A stretch of 64,000 bases of DNA. Source: Janibacter alkaliphilus (GTDB lineage Bacteria; Actinomycetota; Actinomycetes; Actinomycetales; Dermatophilaceae). Positions 17,300 to 27,557 of this stretch are shown in pieces. Each line of letters starts with the position of its first letter. Position 1 is the stretch's first letter. Both the position numbers and the translations under genes were made by a program. The stretch lies in assembly GCF_013408565.1 (NCBI RefSeq), contig NZ_JACBZX010000001.1:2170001-2234000 (forward strand), read 5' to 3'. Below the pieces are notes generated by a model. That model was not told the DNA's origin and did not search any database. It worked only from the letters and a program-made list of their open reading frames with translations.

Positions 17300-17326
17300 C
17301 GGTCGGGCCACCGCCCCACCCGCTGA
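17300..17326 (+). repeat. Tandem near-copy of the bluB-cobT 3' end, including the stop
   Basis: The 27 bases after the stop repeat its preceding 27-29 bases (CGGGCCACCGCCC, then ACCCGCTGA) with small differences, so TGA recurs. Confidence 0.7.
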
Positions 17327-17328
17327 CC

Positions 17329-18129
17329 TCAGGAGAGGGTGTAGACGTCCATCACCCAGCCGTGCTGCGCGCGCAGCTCGGCACGCAGCGCGACGATCTC
17401 GTCGATGACGTCGGCCAGCCGCCCGGCGCGCAGCTCCTGCTGCGGCATCCCGACGTAGGCGCCCCACCGGATCGTCAGGTCCGGGTCCGAGCCCACCAGG
17501 TCCTGGCAGGCCAGGTGCCCGTCGAGCATGACGACCACGGTGCCGAGCGCGACCCCGGCCGCCCGTGCGGCGCGCCACTGCTCCACCAGTCGGCGCCCGG
17601 TGGTCACGTGCACCGGCTCACCGACCCGGTGCAGCACCACCTGGTGCTCGGCGGCCAGCGCCTGGAAGGCGCTGATCCCCGGCACCACGGTCACCTCGGT
17701 CGGCAGCCGCTCGCCGATCGCGTCGACGACGCGGATCGTGCTGTCGTAGAAGGCGGGATCGCCCCACACGAGGAAGCCGACGACGGCGTCCTCGGGCAGC
17801 TCCTCGATGACCCGCACGTAGGCGTCGGTGCGGGCCGCGTGCCAGTCCCGCACAGCCTGCGCGTAGCCGGTCGCGTCCCGCTCGGCGTCCGGGCCGCGAC
17901 GGGGGTCGGGCACGGCGACGACCTCGGGCAGCCGCCCGTCCGCGCAGACCTCCCTGAGGATCGCCTCGCGCAGCGCCCGCAGCTCGTCCACCCGCTCGCC
18001 CTTGTCGGCGACGAGCACGACGTCGACCTCACGGATCGCGGCGGCTGCCTGCGCGGTGAGGTGCCCGGGAGACCCGGCGCCGATCCCGACGACGTGGATG
18101 CGCCGGCTCTGTTCCTGCGCAGCGCTCAC
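17329..18129 (-). CDS. cobF: Precorrin-6A synthase (deacetylating), CobF
   Basis: CobF is a SAM-dependent methylase that adds the C1 methyl group and releases acetate, giving precorrin-6A; this is specific to the aerobic route. The 266 residues show the tetrapyrrole-methylase glycine motif HVVGIGAGSPGHLTAQA at the N-terminus, then GFLVWGDPAFYDSTIRVVD and VTVVPGISAFQALAAEH. The GTG at 18129 overlaps the cobQ stop (GTGA), so it is coupled to cobQ. It converges on bluB-cobT with a 29-bp gap, most of which is the duplicated stop region. Confidence 0.93.
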   Translation of the reverse strand: MSAAQEQSRRIHVVGIGAGSPGHLTAQAAAAIREVDVVLVADKGERVDELRALREAILREVCADGRLPEVVAVPDPRRGPDAERDATGYAQAVRDWHAARTDAYVRVIEELPEDAVVGFLVWGDPAFYDSTIRVVDAIGERLPTEVTVVPGISAFQALAAEHQVVLHRVGEPVHVTTGRRLVEQWRAARAAGVALGTVVVMLDGHLACQDLVGSDPDLTIRWGAYVGMPQQELRAGRLADVIDEIVALRAELRAQHGWVMDVYTLS

Positions 18130-19586
18130 CGCGCACCTCCGGCGGTGAGGGCGAGCAGGGCGTCGAGGTCGAGGTGGCCCTCGATCGCGTCGGCGAGGTC
18201 GTCGATCATCCGTTCCCTCCGGTCGGCGAAGGCGGGAGCGTCGACGCGGGCCCGCCACGTGGAGCCCGCGGCCGCGGCCGCGTCGGCGAGCAGCGCCCGC
18301 CGGAAGTCGTCGCTCTCCAGCGTGCCGTGCCAGATCGACCCGCGCACCGGCCCGACGCCGTGCCCCCCGGGGAAGTCCTCGCCGCCGTCAGGGGTGACGA
18401 CGCCGTGGTGGATCTCGTAGCCCTCGACCGGGTTACCCCGCCAGGAGCCGTGCGGGCGGGCCAGCACCTTCTCCTCGTGGAAGTCCACCCGCCCGGGGAG
18501 CAGGCCGAGCCCGGGCACGGTGCCGGCGCCCCCTTCGTGCTCGTCGTGGATCTCCGCCAGCAGCATCTGGTAGCCGCCGCAGATCCCGAGCACCGGGGCG
18601 CCGCGGGCGGCGCGCTCGCGCACCACCGCGTCGAGACCCCGGGCCCGCAGCCAGGCGAGGTCCGAGGTGGTCGCGCGCGTGCCGGGCAGCACGAGCAGGT
18701 CCGCCTCGCGGGCGACGTCGGCGTCCCGGGTGACCCGCACCCGCACGCCGGGCTCGGCGGCCAGCGCGTCGACGTCGGTGGCGTTGGAGGTGCGCGGCAG
18801 CCGGATCACCGCGACCTCGAGCAGACCGCCCTCGGCGTCCTCGGTCGCGTCGTCGTGCCGCCAGGCGCCCACCGAGAGGGCGTCCTCGGAGTCGATCCAC
18901 ACGTCCTCGAGCCAGGGCAGCACGCCGAGGCCGGGCATCCCGGTGCGGGCGGTGATCTCGTCCAGGCCGGGGGCGAGCACCGCCGGGTCCCCCCGGAACT
19001 TGTTGATGACGAAGGCGCGCAGCAGCGCCCGGTCGTCCTCGTCGAGCAGCGCCCAGGTGCCGTAGAGCGCGGCCAGGACGCCGCCGCGGTCGATGTCGCC
19101 GACGAGCACGACCGGCAGCGAGAAGCGTTGCGCCAGGCCGAGGTTGACGTAGTCGCCGGCGCGAAGGTTGATCTCGGCGGGAGAGCCGGCGCCCTCGCAG
19201 ACGACGAGGTCGACCTCGTCGGCCAGCTCGGCGTAGGCGGCGAAGGCGGCCTCGGCCAGGTGCCGTCGGCCGGTGGCGTACTCCCCGGCGGCGAGCTCCC
19301 CGGCGGGTCGGCCGCGGAGGACGACGTGGGCACGCCGGTCGCTGCCCGGCTTGAGCAGCACCGGGTTCATCGCCGACGTCGCGGTCACCCGCGCGGCCTG
19401 CGCCTGGAGATGCTGGGCGCGACCGATCTCGGCGCCGTCCTGGGTGACCATCGAGTGGTTGGACATGTTCTGCGCCTTGAAGGGGGCGACCCGCAGACCG
19501 CGGCGGGCCAGCGCCCGGCACAGGCCGGTGACGACGAGAGACTTCCCCGCGTCCGAGCTCGTCCCGGTCACCAGCAGGCCAGTCAC
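18126..19586 (-). CDS. cobQ: Cobyric acid synthase (glutamine-hydrolysing) CobQ
   Basis: CobQ amidates adenosyl-cobyrinate a,c-diamide at positions b, d, e and g. The 486-residue protein has the N-terminal P-loop-like ATPase (GTSSDAGKSLVVTGLCRAL, APFKAQNMSNHS). Its C-terminal class I glutamine amidotransferase domain has the nucleophilic Cys in VLGICGGYQMLL and the His in YEIHHG. GTG 19586 is the start because TAGACT ends 7 bases upstream, giving a leaderless mRNA, and the next residues TGLLVTGTSSDAG match the family start. The longer frame to 19766 overlaps the divergent phosphatase gene. Confidence 0.95.
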   Translation of the reverse strand: MTGLLVTGTSSDAGKSLVVTGLCRALARRGLRVAPFKAQNMSNHSMVTQDGAEIGRAQHLQAQAARVTATSAMNPVLLKPGSDRRAHVVLRGRPAGELAAGEYATGRRHLAEAAFAAYAELADEVDLVVCEGAGSPAEINLRAGDYVNLGLAQRFSLPVVLVGDIDRGGVLAALYGTWALLDEDDRALLRAFVINKFRGDPAVLAPGLDEITARTGMPGLGVLPWLEDVWIDSEDALSVGAWRHDDATEDAEGGLLEVAVIRLPRTSNATDVDALAAEPGVRVRVTRDADVAREADLLVLPGTRATTSDLAWLRARGLDAVVRERAARGAPVLGICGGYQMLLAEIHDEHEGGAGTVPGLGLLPGRVDFHEEKVLARPHGSWRGNPVEGYEIHHGVVTPDGGEDFPGGHGVGPVRGSIWHGTLESDDFRRALLADAAAAAGSTWRARVDAPAFADRRERMIDDLADAIEGHLDLDALLALTAGGAR

Positions 19587-19593
19587 GTCGGCG

Positions 19594-19599
19594 AGTCTA
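19594..19599 (-). promoter_or_regulatory. -10 element of the leaderless cobQ-cobF transcript
   Basis: Minus-strand TAGACT is followed by 7 bases and GTG 19586. Confidence 0.6.
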
Positions 19600-19649
19600 C
19601 GGAGGCGGGCGTCGAGACCTGGCGGGGGCTGCGAGACCGGGGCTGGGGA

Positions 19650-19655
19650 TAGCGT
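19650..19655 (+). promoter_or_regulatory. -10 element of the leaderless phosphatase transcript
   Basis: TAGCGT is followed 7 bases later by GTG 19663. It lies back-to-back with the cobQ promoter, about 50 bp away. Confidence 0.55.
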
Positions 19656-19662
19656 GCTGCCC

Positions 19663-20286
19663 GTGACCCAGGTGCATCTCGTCCGGCACGGTCGGACGAC
19701 GTGGCAGGAGGCCGGTCGCGTCCAGGGCTCCTTCGCCGGGGAGGGAGAGCCGGTGCTCACAGACACCGGGCGGGAGCAGGTCCATGACGCGGCGGGTCAC
19801 CTGCTGCGCTCCCTCGGCCGCGGTGAGGTACGCCTCGTCACCAGCGACCTGGCCCGTGCCGTGGAGAGCGCGACGATCATCGCCGAGGTGCTGGCGGAGG
19901 CGCGCACCGGGGATCGGGTGAACGAACCGCAGATCGAGCCCTGGGTCGATCGCCGATGGCGAGAGCAGCACCTCGGCACGATGGAGGGGCTCCGCCGCGA
20001 CGAGCTGGCCCCGGAGCCGACACCCGAGGGTGCCGACGTGAGCGAGATCCGCTGGGCTGCAGGGGAGTCGCTGCGCGACGTCCACGACCGCCTTCGTCCG
20101 GCGCTCGTCGCGCTGGAGGCCACGCCTGCGGACGTCACCGATGTCGTCGTGGTCAGCCACGAGCACACGATCCGGGTCGCGCTCGCCGCGCTGCGGGGGC
20201 ACCGGCACCCGTGGCGGAGGGTCGACTGGTCCGAGCCGCTGCCGCCTGGGTCGGTCCGCTCGCTGAGCCTCCCGGTGCTCGGCTGA
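19663..20286 (+). CDS. Histidine phosphatase family protein, possibly alpha-ribazole-phosphate phosphatase (CobC-like)
   Basis: The 207-residue protein opens with the phosphohistidine loop VHLVRHGRTTW; the second catalytic His is in VVVVSHEHTIR. This is the phosphoglycerate-mutase/histidine-phosphatase fold. Its position divergent from cobQ suggests the CobC step of cobalamin assembly (dephosphorylation of alpha-ribazole-5'-phosphate or cobalamin phosphate), but the family has many substrates and no residue settles this. GTG 19663 is preferred on the -10 spacing; GTG 19654 overlaps the -10 itself. A terminator-like hairpin follows at 20298. Confidence 0.75.
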   Translation: MTQVHLVRHGRTTWQEAGRVQGSFAGEGEPVLTDTGREQVHDAAGHLLRSLGRGEVRLVTSDLARAVESATIIAEVLAEARTGDRVNEPQIEPWVDRRWREQHLGTMEGLRRDELAPEPTPEGADVSEIRWAAGESLRDVHDRLRPALVALEATPADVTDVVVVSHEHTIRVALAALRGHRHPWRRVDWSEPLPPGSVRSLSLPVLG

Positions 20287-20297
20287 GGGGGCCGCTC

Positions 20298-20341
20298 GGG
20301 GGTGCGCCGCCGCGGACGGTGACGCACCCCCAGACCTCCCC
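20298..20341 (+). terminator. Putative terminator after the phosphatase gene
   Basis: GGGGGTGCG (20298-20306) pairs with CGCACCCCC (20333-20341) around a GC-rich loop, 12 bases after the stop. There is no T-run, so it is only moderately convincing. Confidence 0.45.
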
Positions 20342-20578
20342 CCGGGGGCCAGTCGGAGCGCACGGCTCCGACGGGTCTCCACGCGATCCGTGCGTCGCGC
20401 TGAGGCCTGCCGCTGATCAGACCAACGCCGCTGATCCGGGTCAAACGGAGCGCAGAGCAGCAGCGCCAACTGTGAAATCGACAGGTGGTGAAGTTGAACG
20501 TCGACCGCCGTGACGCTCGTCGTGAGACGCCTTCTGCGGCCGTGGACACCCCCGATGGTGTCGGCTCCCATGGGGTAT

Positions 20579-20602
20579 CTGTGAAAATTCCAACAATCAC
20601 AG
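20579..20602. promoter_or_regulatory. CTGTGA-N12-TCACAG dyad immediately upstream of the HTH-like gene
   Basis: A 24-bp interrupted palindrome abuts the ribosome site GGGGAGGAGG. The half-sites resemble CRP/FNR half-sites, but the spacing (12 rather than 6) does not fit them. It may be an operator, possibly for the product of the gene it precedes. Confidence 0.45.
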
Positions 20603-20615
20603 GGGAGGAGGGCCC

Positions 20616-21557
20616 GTGTCCGGAGACGTCGTGCGCGCTCGCGAGCTGAGCGAGCTGCTGCGCACCGGGCCCTTCCACCATGCCCTGCGCGCCGCGGTGG
20701 GCAACAGCGGGCTGACCCTGGAGCGTCTGCACCAGCGGCTGGCCCGGCGCGGCGTCCACGTGAGCATCACCAGCCTCAGCTACTGGCAGGCCGGGCGCAG
20801 CCGCCCCGAGCGCAGCGAGTCGCTGCGGGCGATCCGGGCGATCGAGAACATCACCGGGGTGCCGCCCCACTCGCTCACCGGTCTCCTCGGCCCGCCACGA
20901 CCCCGCGGCGTGCGGGCGACGGTCAAGCCCGACCCGCGCAGCTACGACGGGCTGCTCGAGCCGGCCGACTCGGTCGCCGAGACCCTGACCGACCTCATCG
21001 GGCCGTGGGACGGGCAGCTGCGCCCCCAGGTCGTGGACGAGTCCCTCGTCCTGGACTCCGCCGGCGTGGTCAGCGAGCTGCGGGTCCGGGTGCTGGAGCG
21101 GGCGATCGCCCCGGCCCCCGACCGGCACCTGGCCGTCTTCGTCGGCGAGCCGGGCTCGGCGCCGGGGCAGATGCGGATCGAGCCGCTGGAGAACTGCCGC
21201 CTCGGGCGGGTCCGCCACCACCGCACGCAGCCGGTGATCGCCGCCGAGCTCCTCTTCGACCGGTCGCTGCAGGCCAGGGAGACCCACCTGCTGGAGTATC
21301 GGCTCATCGACGACAGCGCTGGGACCGCGAGCACCGAGTACCGGCGGGCCTTCCGCTACCCGGCCGACCTCTTCGTCCTCAGCGTCGCCTTCGACGACGG
21401 CCGGCTGCCCTCGCGCTGCCGGGGGATCGTGGAGGTACGTGACGACCCCGACGCCACCGTGGAGATGGAGCTGGGGCTGTCCGCCTCCCGGATCGCTCAC
21501 CTCGCCCGGGAGGACGTCGACCCGGGCGCGGTGACCATCGCCTGGGAGTGGGAGTAG
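20616..21557 (+). CDS. Putative helix-turn-helix (XRE-like) protein of unknown function
   Basis: A 313-residue protein. Residues about 15-90 are helical and XRE-like: LERLHQRLARRGVHVSITSL is followed by SYWQAGRSRPERSESLRAIR and IENITGVPPHSL, resembling a recognition helix followed by a scaffold. The rest (about 95-310) is a beta-rich domain I do not recognise, with ERRAFRYP-like turns and many acidic residues; there is no membrane segment. GTG 20616 is preceded by GGGGAGGAGG. The A+T-rich dyad directly upstream suggests autoregulation, which is inference only. It converges with the amylosucrase gene, 10 bp away. Confidence 0.6.
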   Translation: MSGDVVRARELSELLRTGPFHHALRAAVGNSGLTLERLHQRLARRGVHVSITSLSYWQAGRSRPERSESLRAIRAIENITGVPPHSLTGLLGPPRPRGVRATVKPDPRSYDGLLEPADSVAETLTDLIGPWDGQLRPQVVDESLVLDSAGVVSELRVRVLERAIAPAPDRHLAVFVGEPGSAPGQMRIEPLENCRLGRVRHHRTQPVIAAELLFDRSLQARETHLLEYRLIDDSAGTASTEYRRAFRYPADLFVLSVAFDDGRLPSRCRGIVEVRDDPDATVEMELGLSASRIAHLAREDVDPGAVTIAWEWE

Positions 21558-21567
21558 CCGGCAGCGC

Positions 21568-23499
21568 TCAGCCCGAGGCGGGCCCGAGCAGCCACAGCGC
21601 GGCGTGCGGCGGCAGCCACACCTGGTCGTCGCCGCCCCACGGCAGCGGCTCGCCGGTGAGCTCGTCGATCGACCCCTCGACGCCCAGGGCGCGGGCGCGA
21701 TGGCCCGGCCAGGGACGCCAGCCGTCGGTGACGTTGTAGAGCTGGACCAGGGTGCCGAGGTGGTGGTGCCGGCTGAGCACGAGCACCCCGGGGTCGTCGA
21801 CCGGCTCGACGAGGGTCTCCACCGAGCCGTGCATCGGCGCCAGCCGGGCACGGGTGCTCGTCAGCCGCTGCAGGTCGGTGAAGACCCGGCCGGCCACCGT
21901 GCCCGGGTCGTCGCGGTCGGCGGCCCGCTCCCAGTCCAGCCGCGGCCGGCCGGCCCACCGGTTGTCGTCGGCGTGGCCGGGCTCGTCCGCCCAGGTCGGG
22001 TCGTCCGGCTGACCGAGCTCGTCGCCGCTCCAGATCACCGGCACCCCGCCCCAGCCGACGACCAGCGCGTGCGCCAGCCGCAGCCGGTCGCAGGCCCGGG
22101 CGACCGCCGGGTCGCTGACCGGGGCGCCGCTCCCTTCGGCCGCCTGCAGACCGACCAGGGCCGCGGCGTTACCGCTGGTGCGCCGGTCGTTGGTGGCCGG
22201 GTTCTCCTGGAAGGTCAGCCCCCGCCCGTCCGAGCCGGGGAAGGCGCCGGTGTACCAGTCGGCGAGGAACGAGCGGTGCAGGCCGCCGGACAGCCCGACG
22301 GCGGCCGCGTCCGCGTCGCTGATCGCCCAGCCGACGTCGTCGTGCCCGCGCAGGTAGCTCACCCAGGTGGCGCTGGCCGGCTTCGGCGGCAGCTGGGCGA
22401 GCGCGTGCGCGGTCAGGCGCACGTCGCCGGTGGCCAGCAGCGACCAGGCCTGGACCATGAGCGAGTTGTGGTAGGCGAGGTCGCTGATCTTGCCTCTGTG
22501 CCGGCCGCGGCCGAGGTAGGCCACGAGCTCCTCGGGGGCGACGATCGCCTCGGCCTTGAAGGCCAGCGCCGGGCAGGCGATCCGGGCCAGCGCGCGCAGG
22601 ATCTCGGTGAGCAGGTGCACCTCGGGCTCGCCCTGGCTGGTCGTGCCCAGCCGCTTCCAGATGAAGGCGATGGCGTCCAGCCGGAGCACCTCCACCCCGC
22701 GGTTGGCGAGGTCGAGGACGACCCTCGCCATCTCCAGCAGCACCTCGGGGTTGCTCCAGCGCAGGTCCCACTGGAAGGAGTTGAAGGTGGTCCACACCCA
22801 GGCGTCGGCCTCCTCGTCCCAGGTGAAGGAGCCGGGAGCGAAGTCGGGGAAGACCTCGGGCAGCGTCGCCTCGTAGGCGTCGGGCATCTCGCGGTCGGGG
22901 TAGAGGTGGAAGTAGTCGCGGTAGCGCTGGTCCCCGGCGCGGGCCGCCCGCGCCCAGGCGTGCTCGCGGGCCACATGGTTGAGCACGAGGTCGACCACCA
23001 GGCTGATCCCGCGCGAGCGCAGGTCGCCGGCCAGCGCCTCGAGGTCGTCCATCGTGCCGAGGTCGGAGCGCACCTCGGTGTAGTCGGCGACCGCGTAGCC
23101 ACCGTCGTTGTCGCCGTCGCGCGGCTGCAGCAGCGGCATGAGGTGCAGGTAGCGCACGCCCAGGGCCTCGAGGTGGTCGATGCGCTCGCCCAGCCCGGTG
23201 AGGGTGCCGGCGAAGCGGTCGGTGTAGCAGGCGTAGCCGATCATGCTCGGGTCCTGCAGCCAGTCCGGGCGCAGCGTCCGGTCGAGGTCGAGCCGGTGCA
23301 GCTCGTCGCTGCGCTCCGCGTTGGCCTCGACGGCGAGGTCGAGCAGGCGCTGGACGACCCCCTCGGTGTCCTCGCCGTAGACCTCGCGGACGCCCTCGGC
23401 CAGGGTGGGCAGCCAGCGGCGCATCCGCGCGGCGACGATCTCGCGACGGTCGGCGGGCAGACGGTCCAGGTCCGGGGCGACGGAGGGCATGGCCGTCAT
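21568..23499 (-). CDS. Amylosucrase-type GH13 alpha-glucan enzyme
   Basis: A 643-residue (beta/alpha)8 glycoside hydrolase family 13 protein. The N-terminal helical region (about 1-85) and the barrel motifs match amylosucrases more than amylases. These are GYACYTDRFAGTLTGL, LHLMPLLQPRDGDNDGGYAV, VVDLVLNHVAREH, nucleophile Asp in VLRLDAIAFIWKR, acid/base Glu in FKAEAIVAPEELVAYLGRG, and LRGHDDVGW with the transition-state Asp. Amylosucrase makes alpha-1,4-glucan from sucrose; sucrose hydrolase or trehalose synthase are alternatives. ATG 23499 is 16 bases after the DUF255 stop, so both are probably co-transcribed. ATG 23490 is another possible start. Confidence 0.85.
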   Translation of the reverse strand: MTAMPSVAPDLDRLPADRREIVAARMRRWLPTLAEGVREVYGEDTEGVVQRLLDLAVEANAERSDELHRLDLDRTLRPDWLQDPSMIGYACYTDRFAGTLTGLGERIDHLEALGVRYLHLMPLLQPRDGDNDGGYAVADYTEVRSDLGTMDDLEALAGDLRSRGISLVVDLVLNHVAREHAWARAARAGDQRYRDYFHLYPDREMPDAYEATLPEVFPDFAPGSFTWDEEADAWVWTTFNSFQWDLRWSNPEVLLEMARVVLDLANRGVEVLRLDAIAFIWKRLGTTSQGEPEVHLLTEILRALARIACPALAFKAEAIVAPEELVAYLGRGRHRGKISDLAYHNSLMVQAWSLLATGDVRLTAHALAQLPPKPASATWVSYLRGHDDVGWAISDADAAAVGLSGGLHRSFLADWYTGAFPGSDGRGLTFQENPATNDRRTSGNAAALVGLQAAEGSGAPVSDPAVARACDRLRLAHALVVGWGGVPVIWSGDELGQPDDPTWADEPGHADDNRWAGRPRLDWERAADRDDPGTVAGRVFTDLQRLTSTRARLAPMHGSVETLVEPVDDPGVLVLSRHHHLGTLVQLYNVTDGWRPWPGHRARALGVEGSIDELTGEPLPWGGDDQVWLPPHAALWLLGPASG

Positions 23500-23515
23500 C
23501 CTGCCAAGCCCGGGC

Positions 23516-25528
<2,013 letters not shown>

Positions 25529-25583
25529 GCCCCCACCCTCGCACGCCCCCCTTCGCCCCGACCCACCGCTGCCCCTGATGCCG

Positions 25584-25631
25584 GCTACCACGCAGTACGT
25601 GCTGTGATCGCGACACTTACTGCGTGGTAGC
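25584..25631. repeat. 48-bp palindromic repeat, copy 1
   Basis: GCTACCACGCAGTA arms are perfectly inverted at both ends (25584-25597 and 25618-25631). The centre, CGTGCTGTGATCGCGACACT, is imperfectly palindromic. The second copy, 41130-41177, has identical arms and a better centre. It lies between two minus-strand genes. Confidence 0.85.
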
Positions 25632-25676
25632 CCGCGGGGTAGGGGGCGCGAAGGGGGGAAGGGGAGGGGAGAGGGG

Positions 25677-26579
25677 TCAGTCGCCGAGGGCCTTGACGAT
25701 CGTCATCGCCAGCGACACCCGCGCGTCGTCGCCGTCGGCCAGCGCCCAGGAGGCGTTGACGACCTCCCGCACGACCGACCAGTCCCGGGCGTCGTCCCAG
25801 GCGAGCGCGCCAGCCTCGCAGAGCACCTCGACCCGGCGCCGCAGCAGGTAGCGGAAGGCGGGCCCGGTGCCCATCTCCTCGGTCCTGTTCCACAGCATCG
25901 ACGCGACCTCGAAGGCGGGATGCCCGGCCATCGGCTTCGGGTCGATGGCCACCCACTCCGTCCCGTCGGAGAGCACGTTGGCGTAGTGCAGGTCGCCGTG
26001 CACCAGCGTCGCGTCGCACGCCGGGTCGGCGACCAGCCGGGCCGCCAGCGACCGGGCCCGGGTCGCCAGCGCCCGCGGCAGCCGCGGGTGCAGGTCGGCC
26101 ACCTGCTGCTCGGTCCACGCCGACAGCCGGGGCAGCTGCGGCAGCGCCGGGAGGTGCAGCTCCCGGTAGAGCCCGCCGACCACCCGGCACGCCTCCTCGT
26201 CCCACATCTCGCCGAGGTCCTCGATGGTCAGCCGCTCCAGCAGCAGCACCCAGCGGCCCGGGTCGGCGCGCAGCAGGCGCACCGCGCCACGACCGTCCCA
26301 GGCACGCAGCGCGAGGTGCTCGGCACGGGCCTCCGGGTGCGGCCAGACCACCTTCAGCGCGGCCGGCCCGACGTCGCCGCGCACCGGCACCACGAGCGCG
26401 GTCTGCCCCCACGCGGGGCTGCCGTCGACGCTCAGGCCCCACTCGTCGAGGATCCCGGCGAGCAGCCGGGGCAGCTCGGCCAGCCAGTCCGCGCCCGAGG
26501 GGCCACCCTCCGGATCGTGCCGCGAGATCTGCTCGGCGAAGGGGGAGGGGACCAGCGCCGCGGCCTCCTCGGCGCGCAC
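25677..26579 (-). CDS. Aminoglycoside/hydroxyurea-type phosphotransferase (APH(6) family)
   Basis: A 300-residue protein with a protein-kinase-like fold. The segment ALKVVWPHPEARAEHLALRAW carries the phosphate-anchoring Lys and Glu. LVHGDLHYANVL is the Brenner-type catalytic loop, and AIDPKPMAGHPAFEVASML is the metal-binding DPK motif. Both match the streptomycin 6-phosphotransferase/hydroxyurea kinase family. Chromosomal members often have unknown natural substrates, so resistance should not be assumed. GTG 26579 follows the stop of the upstream lipoprotein gene by 2 bases, making a coupled pair. Confidence 0.82.
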   Translation of the reverse strand: MRAEEAAALVPSPFAEQISRHDPEGGPSGADWLAELPRLLAGILDEWGLSVDGSPAWGQTALVVPVRGDVGPAALKVVWPHPEARAEHLALRAWDGRGAVRLLRADPGRWVLLLERLTIEDLGEMWDEEACRVVGGLYRELHLPALPQLPRLSAWTEQQVADLHPRLPRALATRARSLAARLVADPACDATLVHGDLHYANVLSDGTEWVAIDPKPMAGHPAFEVASMLWNRTEEMGTGPAFRYLLRRRVEVLCEAGALAWDDARDWSVVREVVNASWALADGDDARVSLAMTIVKALGD

Positions 26580-26581
26580 GC

Positions 26582-27421
26582 TCAGACCTGCATGCCGGGC
26601 AGCACCTGGTCGTCCACGCCCCAGGTCCGGGCCCGCCGCTGCACGGTGGCCACCCAGCCGACGACCGCCGACGCGGACTCGCGCTCGGCGCTGAGCCGGG
26701 GCAGCAGCCGGACGTACCGGTCGCCCAGCCGGGTCAGGGTCTGCTGGGCCAGGCGGGTGGCCTCGGCGCGCCCGTCGACCGGGTCGACGTCGTAGCCCAG
26801 CGCGGTCGAGGTGCCGTCGTCGTCGGCGGCCTCGGCCTGCACCAGGACGAGGTCGGCGAGCACCCGCCGGGTGCTGCGGGTGCGCTCGCCCAGCGCCTCG
26901 CCGCCGCGGGCCTCGACGAGGGTCATCGCGTAGTCGGCGGCCTCGGTCGCGGCCAGCGCCTCGGCCGCCACCGCCGTGGCCCCGAAGCTGCCATCCGCCG
27001 GCGCGCTCCAGCTGCTCACCGGGATGTCCCCGTCGAGCATGCGGCCAGCCATGAGCGAGCCCATCAGCGTCAGCATCGACGCCGGGCACCCGCCGACCGC
27101 CGCCTCGTAGGCGATGACCTGCTCGCCGCGGGCGACCGGGACCGCGGTCCGCGCGGCGTCGAGGTCCTCGGCCGGCACGTCGGCCGAGGCCAGGGCCTCC
27201 TGCAGGGCATCGGCGCGCACCGCGTCGTGCTCCTGGTCGCCGGTGGCCAGCGCGGTGAGCACGGTCAGCAGCGCGGACTCCGCGGGGATCGGCTCCCGGC
27301 GGGGCACCAGCGGCACCTCCGGCGCATCGTCCTCGAGGCGGATGCCGCACCCGGTCAGGGCGAGCACGCCGAGGGCGAGACCGCCGCCGAGCACGGCGCG
27401 ACGAGGATGAGGAGCAGGCAC
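26582..27421 (-). CDS. DUF4439 ferritin-like lipoprotein
   Basis: A 279-residue precursor with a twin-Arg-like N-terminus and lipobox (HPRRAVLGGGLALGVLALTGC), predicting a lipoprotein anchored outside the membrane. The mature part is helical with acidic/His positions (GDQEHDAVRADALQEAL, ARGEQVIAYEAAVGG), as in ferritin-like DUF4439 proteins, which commonly sit next to rimP in actinobacteria. Function is not known; metal binding is possible. GTG 27421 gives the best signal peptide. It is divergent from rimP across 136 bp. Confidence 0.8.
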   Translation of the reverse strand: MPAPHPRRAVLGGGLALGVLALTGCGIRLEDDAPEVPLVPRREPIPAESALLTVLTALATGDQEHDAVRADALQEALASADVPAEDLDAARTAVPVARGEQVIAYEAAVGGCPASMLTLMGSLMAGRMLDGDIPVSSWSAPADGSFGATAVAAEALAATEAADYAMTLVEARGGEALGERTRSTRRVLADLVLVQAEAADDDGTSTALGYDVDPVDGRAEATRLAQQTLTRLGDRYVRLLPRLSAERESASAVVGWVATVQRRARTWGVDDQVLPGMQV

Positions 27422-27494
27422 CCGCCGATCATGACACGGCGCGCGCGACCCTCCGAGCGCTGCTGGCCGAGGCCGGGTCTGGGCCGCGGGCGGC

Positions 27495-27500
27495 TACACT
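27495..27500 (+). promoter_or_regulatory. -10 element of the rimP-nusA-infB operon
   Basis: TACACT lies in GGCTACACTCTT, leaving a leader of about 50 nt before rimP. Confidence 0.55.
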
Positions 27501-27557
27501 CTTGCCGCCCGGTGACCTTCGCACCGACCCAGAGAACTCCACACTTCAAGGACGACC

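Larger units (their letters stand above)
20287..20615. other. 329-bp intergenic region before the HTH-like gene
   Basis: Apart from the terminator-like hairpin and the dyad at 20579-20602 I see no gene or RNA. The stretch 20575-20600 is unusually A+T-rich for this window. Confidence 0.5.

Noticed and set aside
20579..20602. Classical CRP-binding site
   Set aside because: The half-sites TGTGA/TCACA are 12 bases apart instead of 6, so it does not fit the CRP consensus; kept only as an unassigned dyad.
25677..26579. Acquired antibiotic-resistance gene
   Set aside because: The kinase is an APH(6)-family member with native base composition in an ordinary chromosomal pair; nothing shows mobility or resistance.
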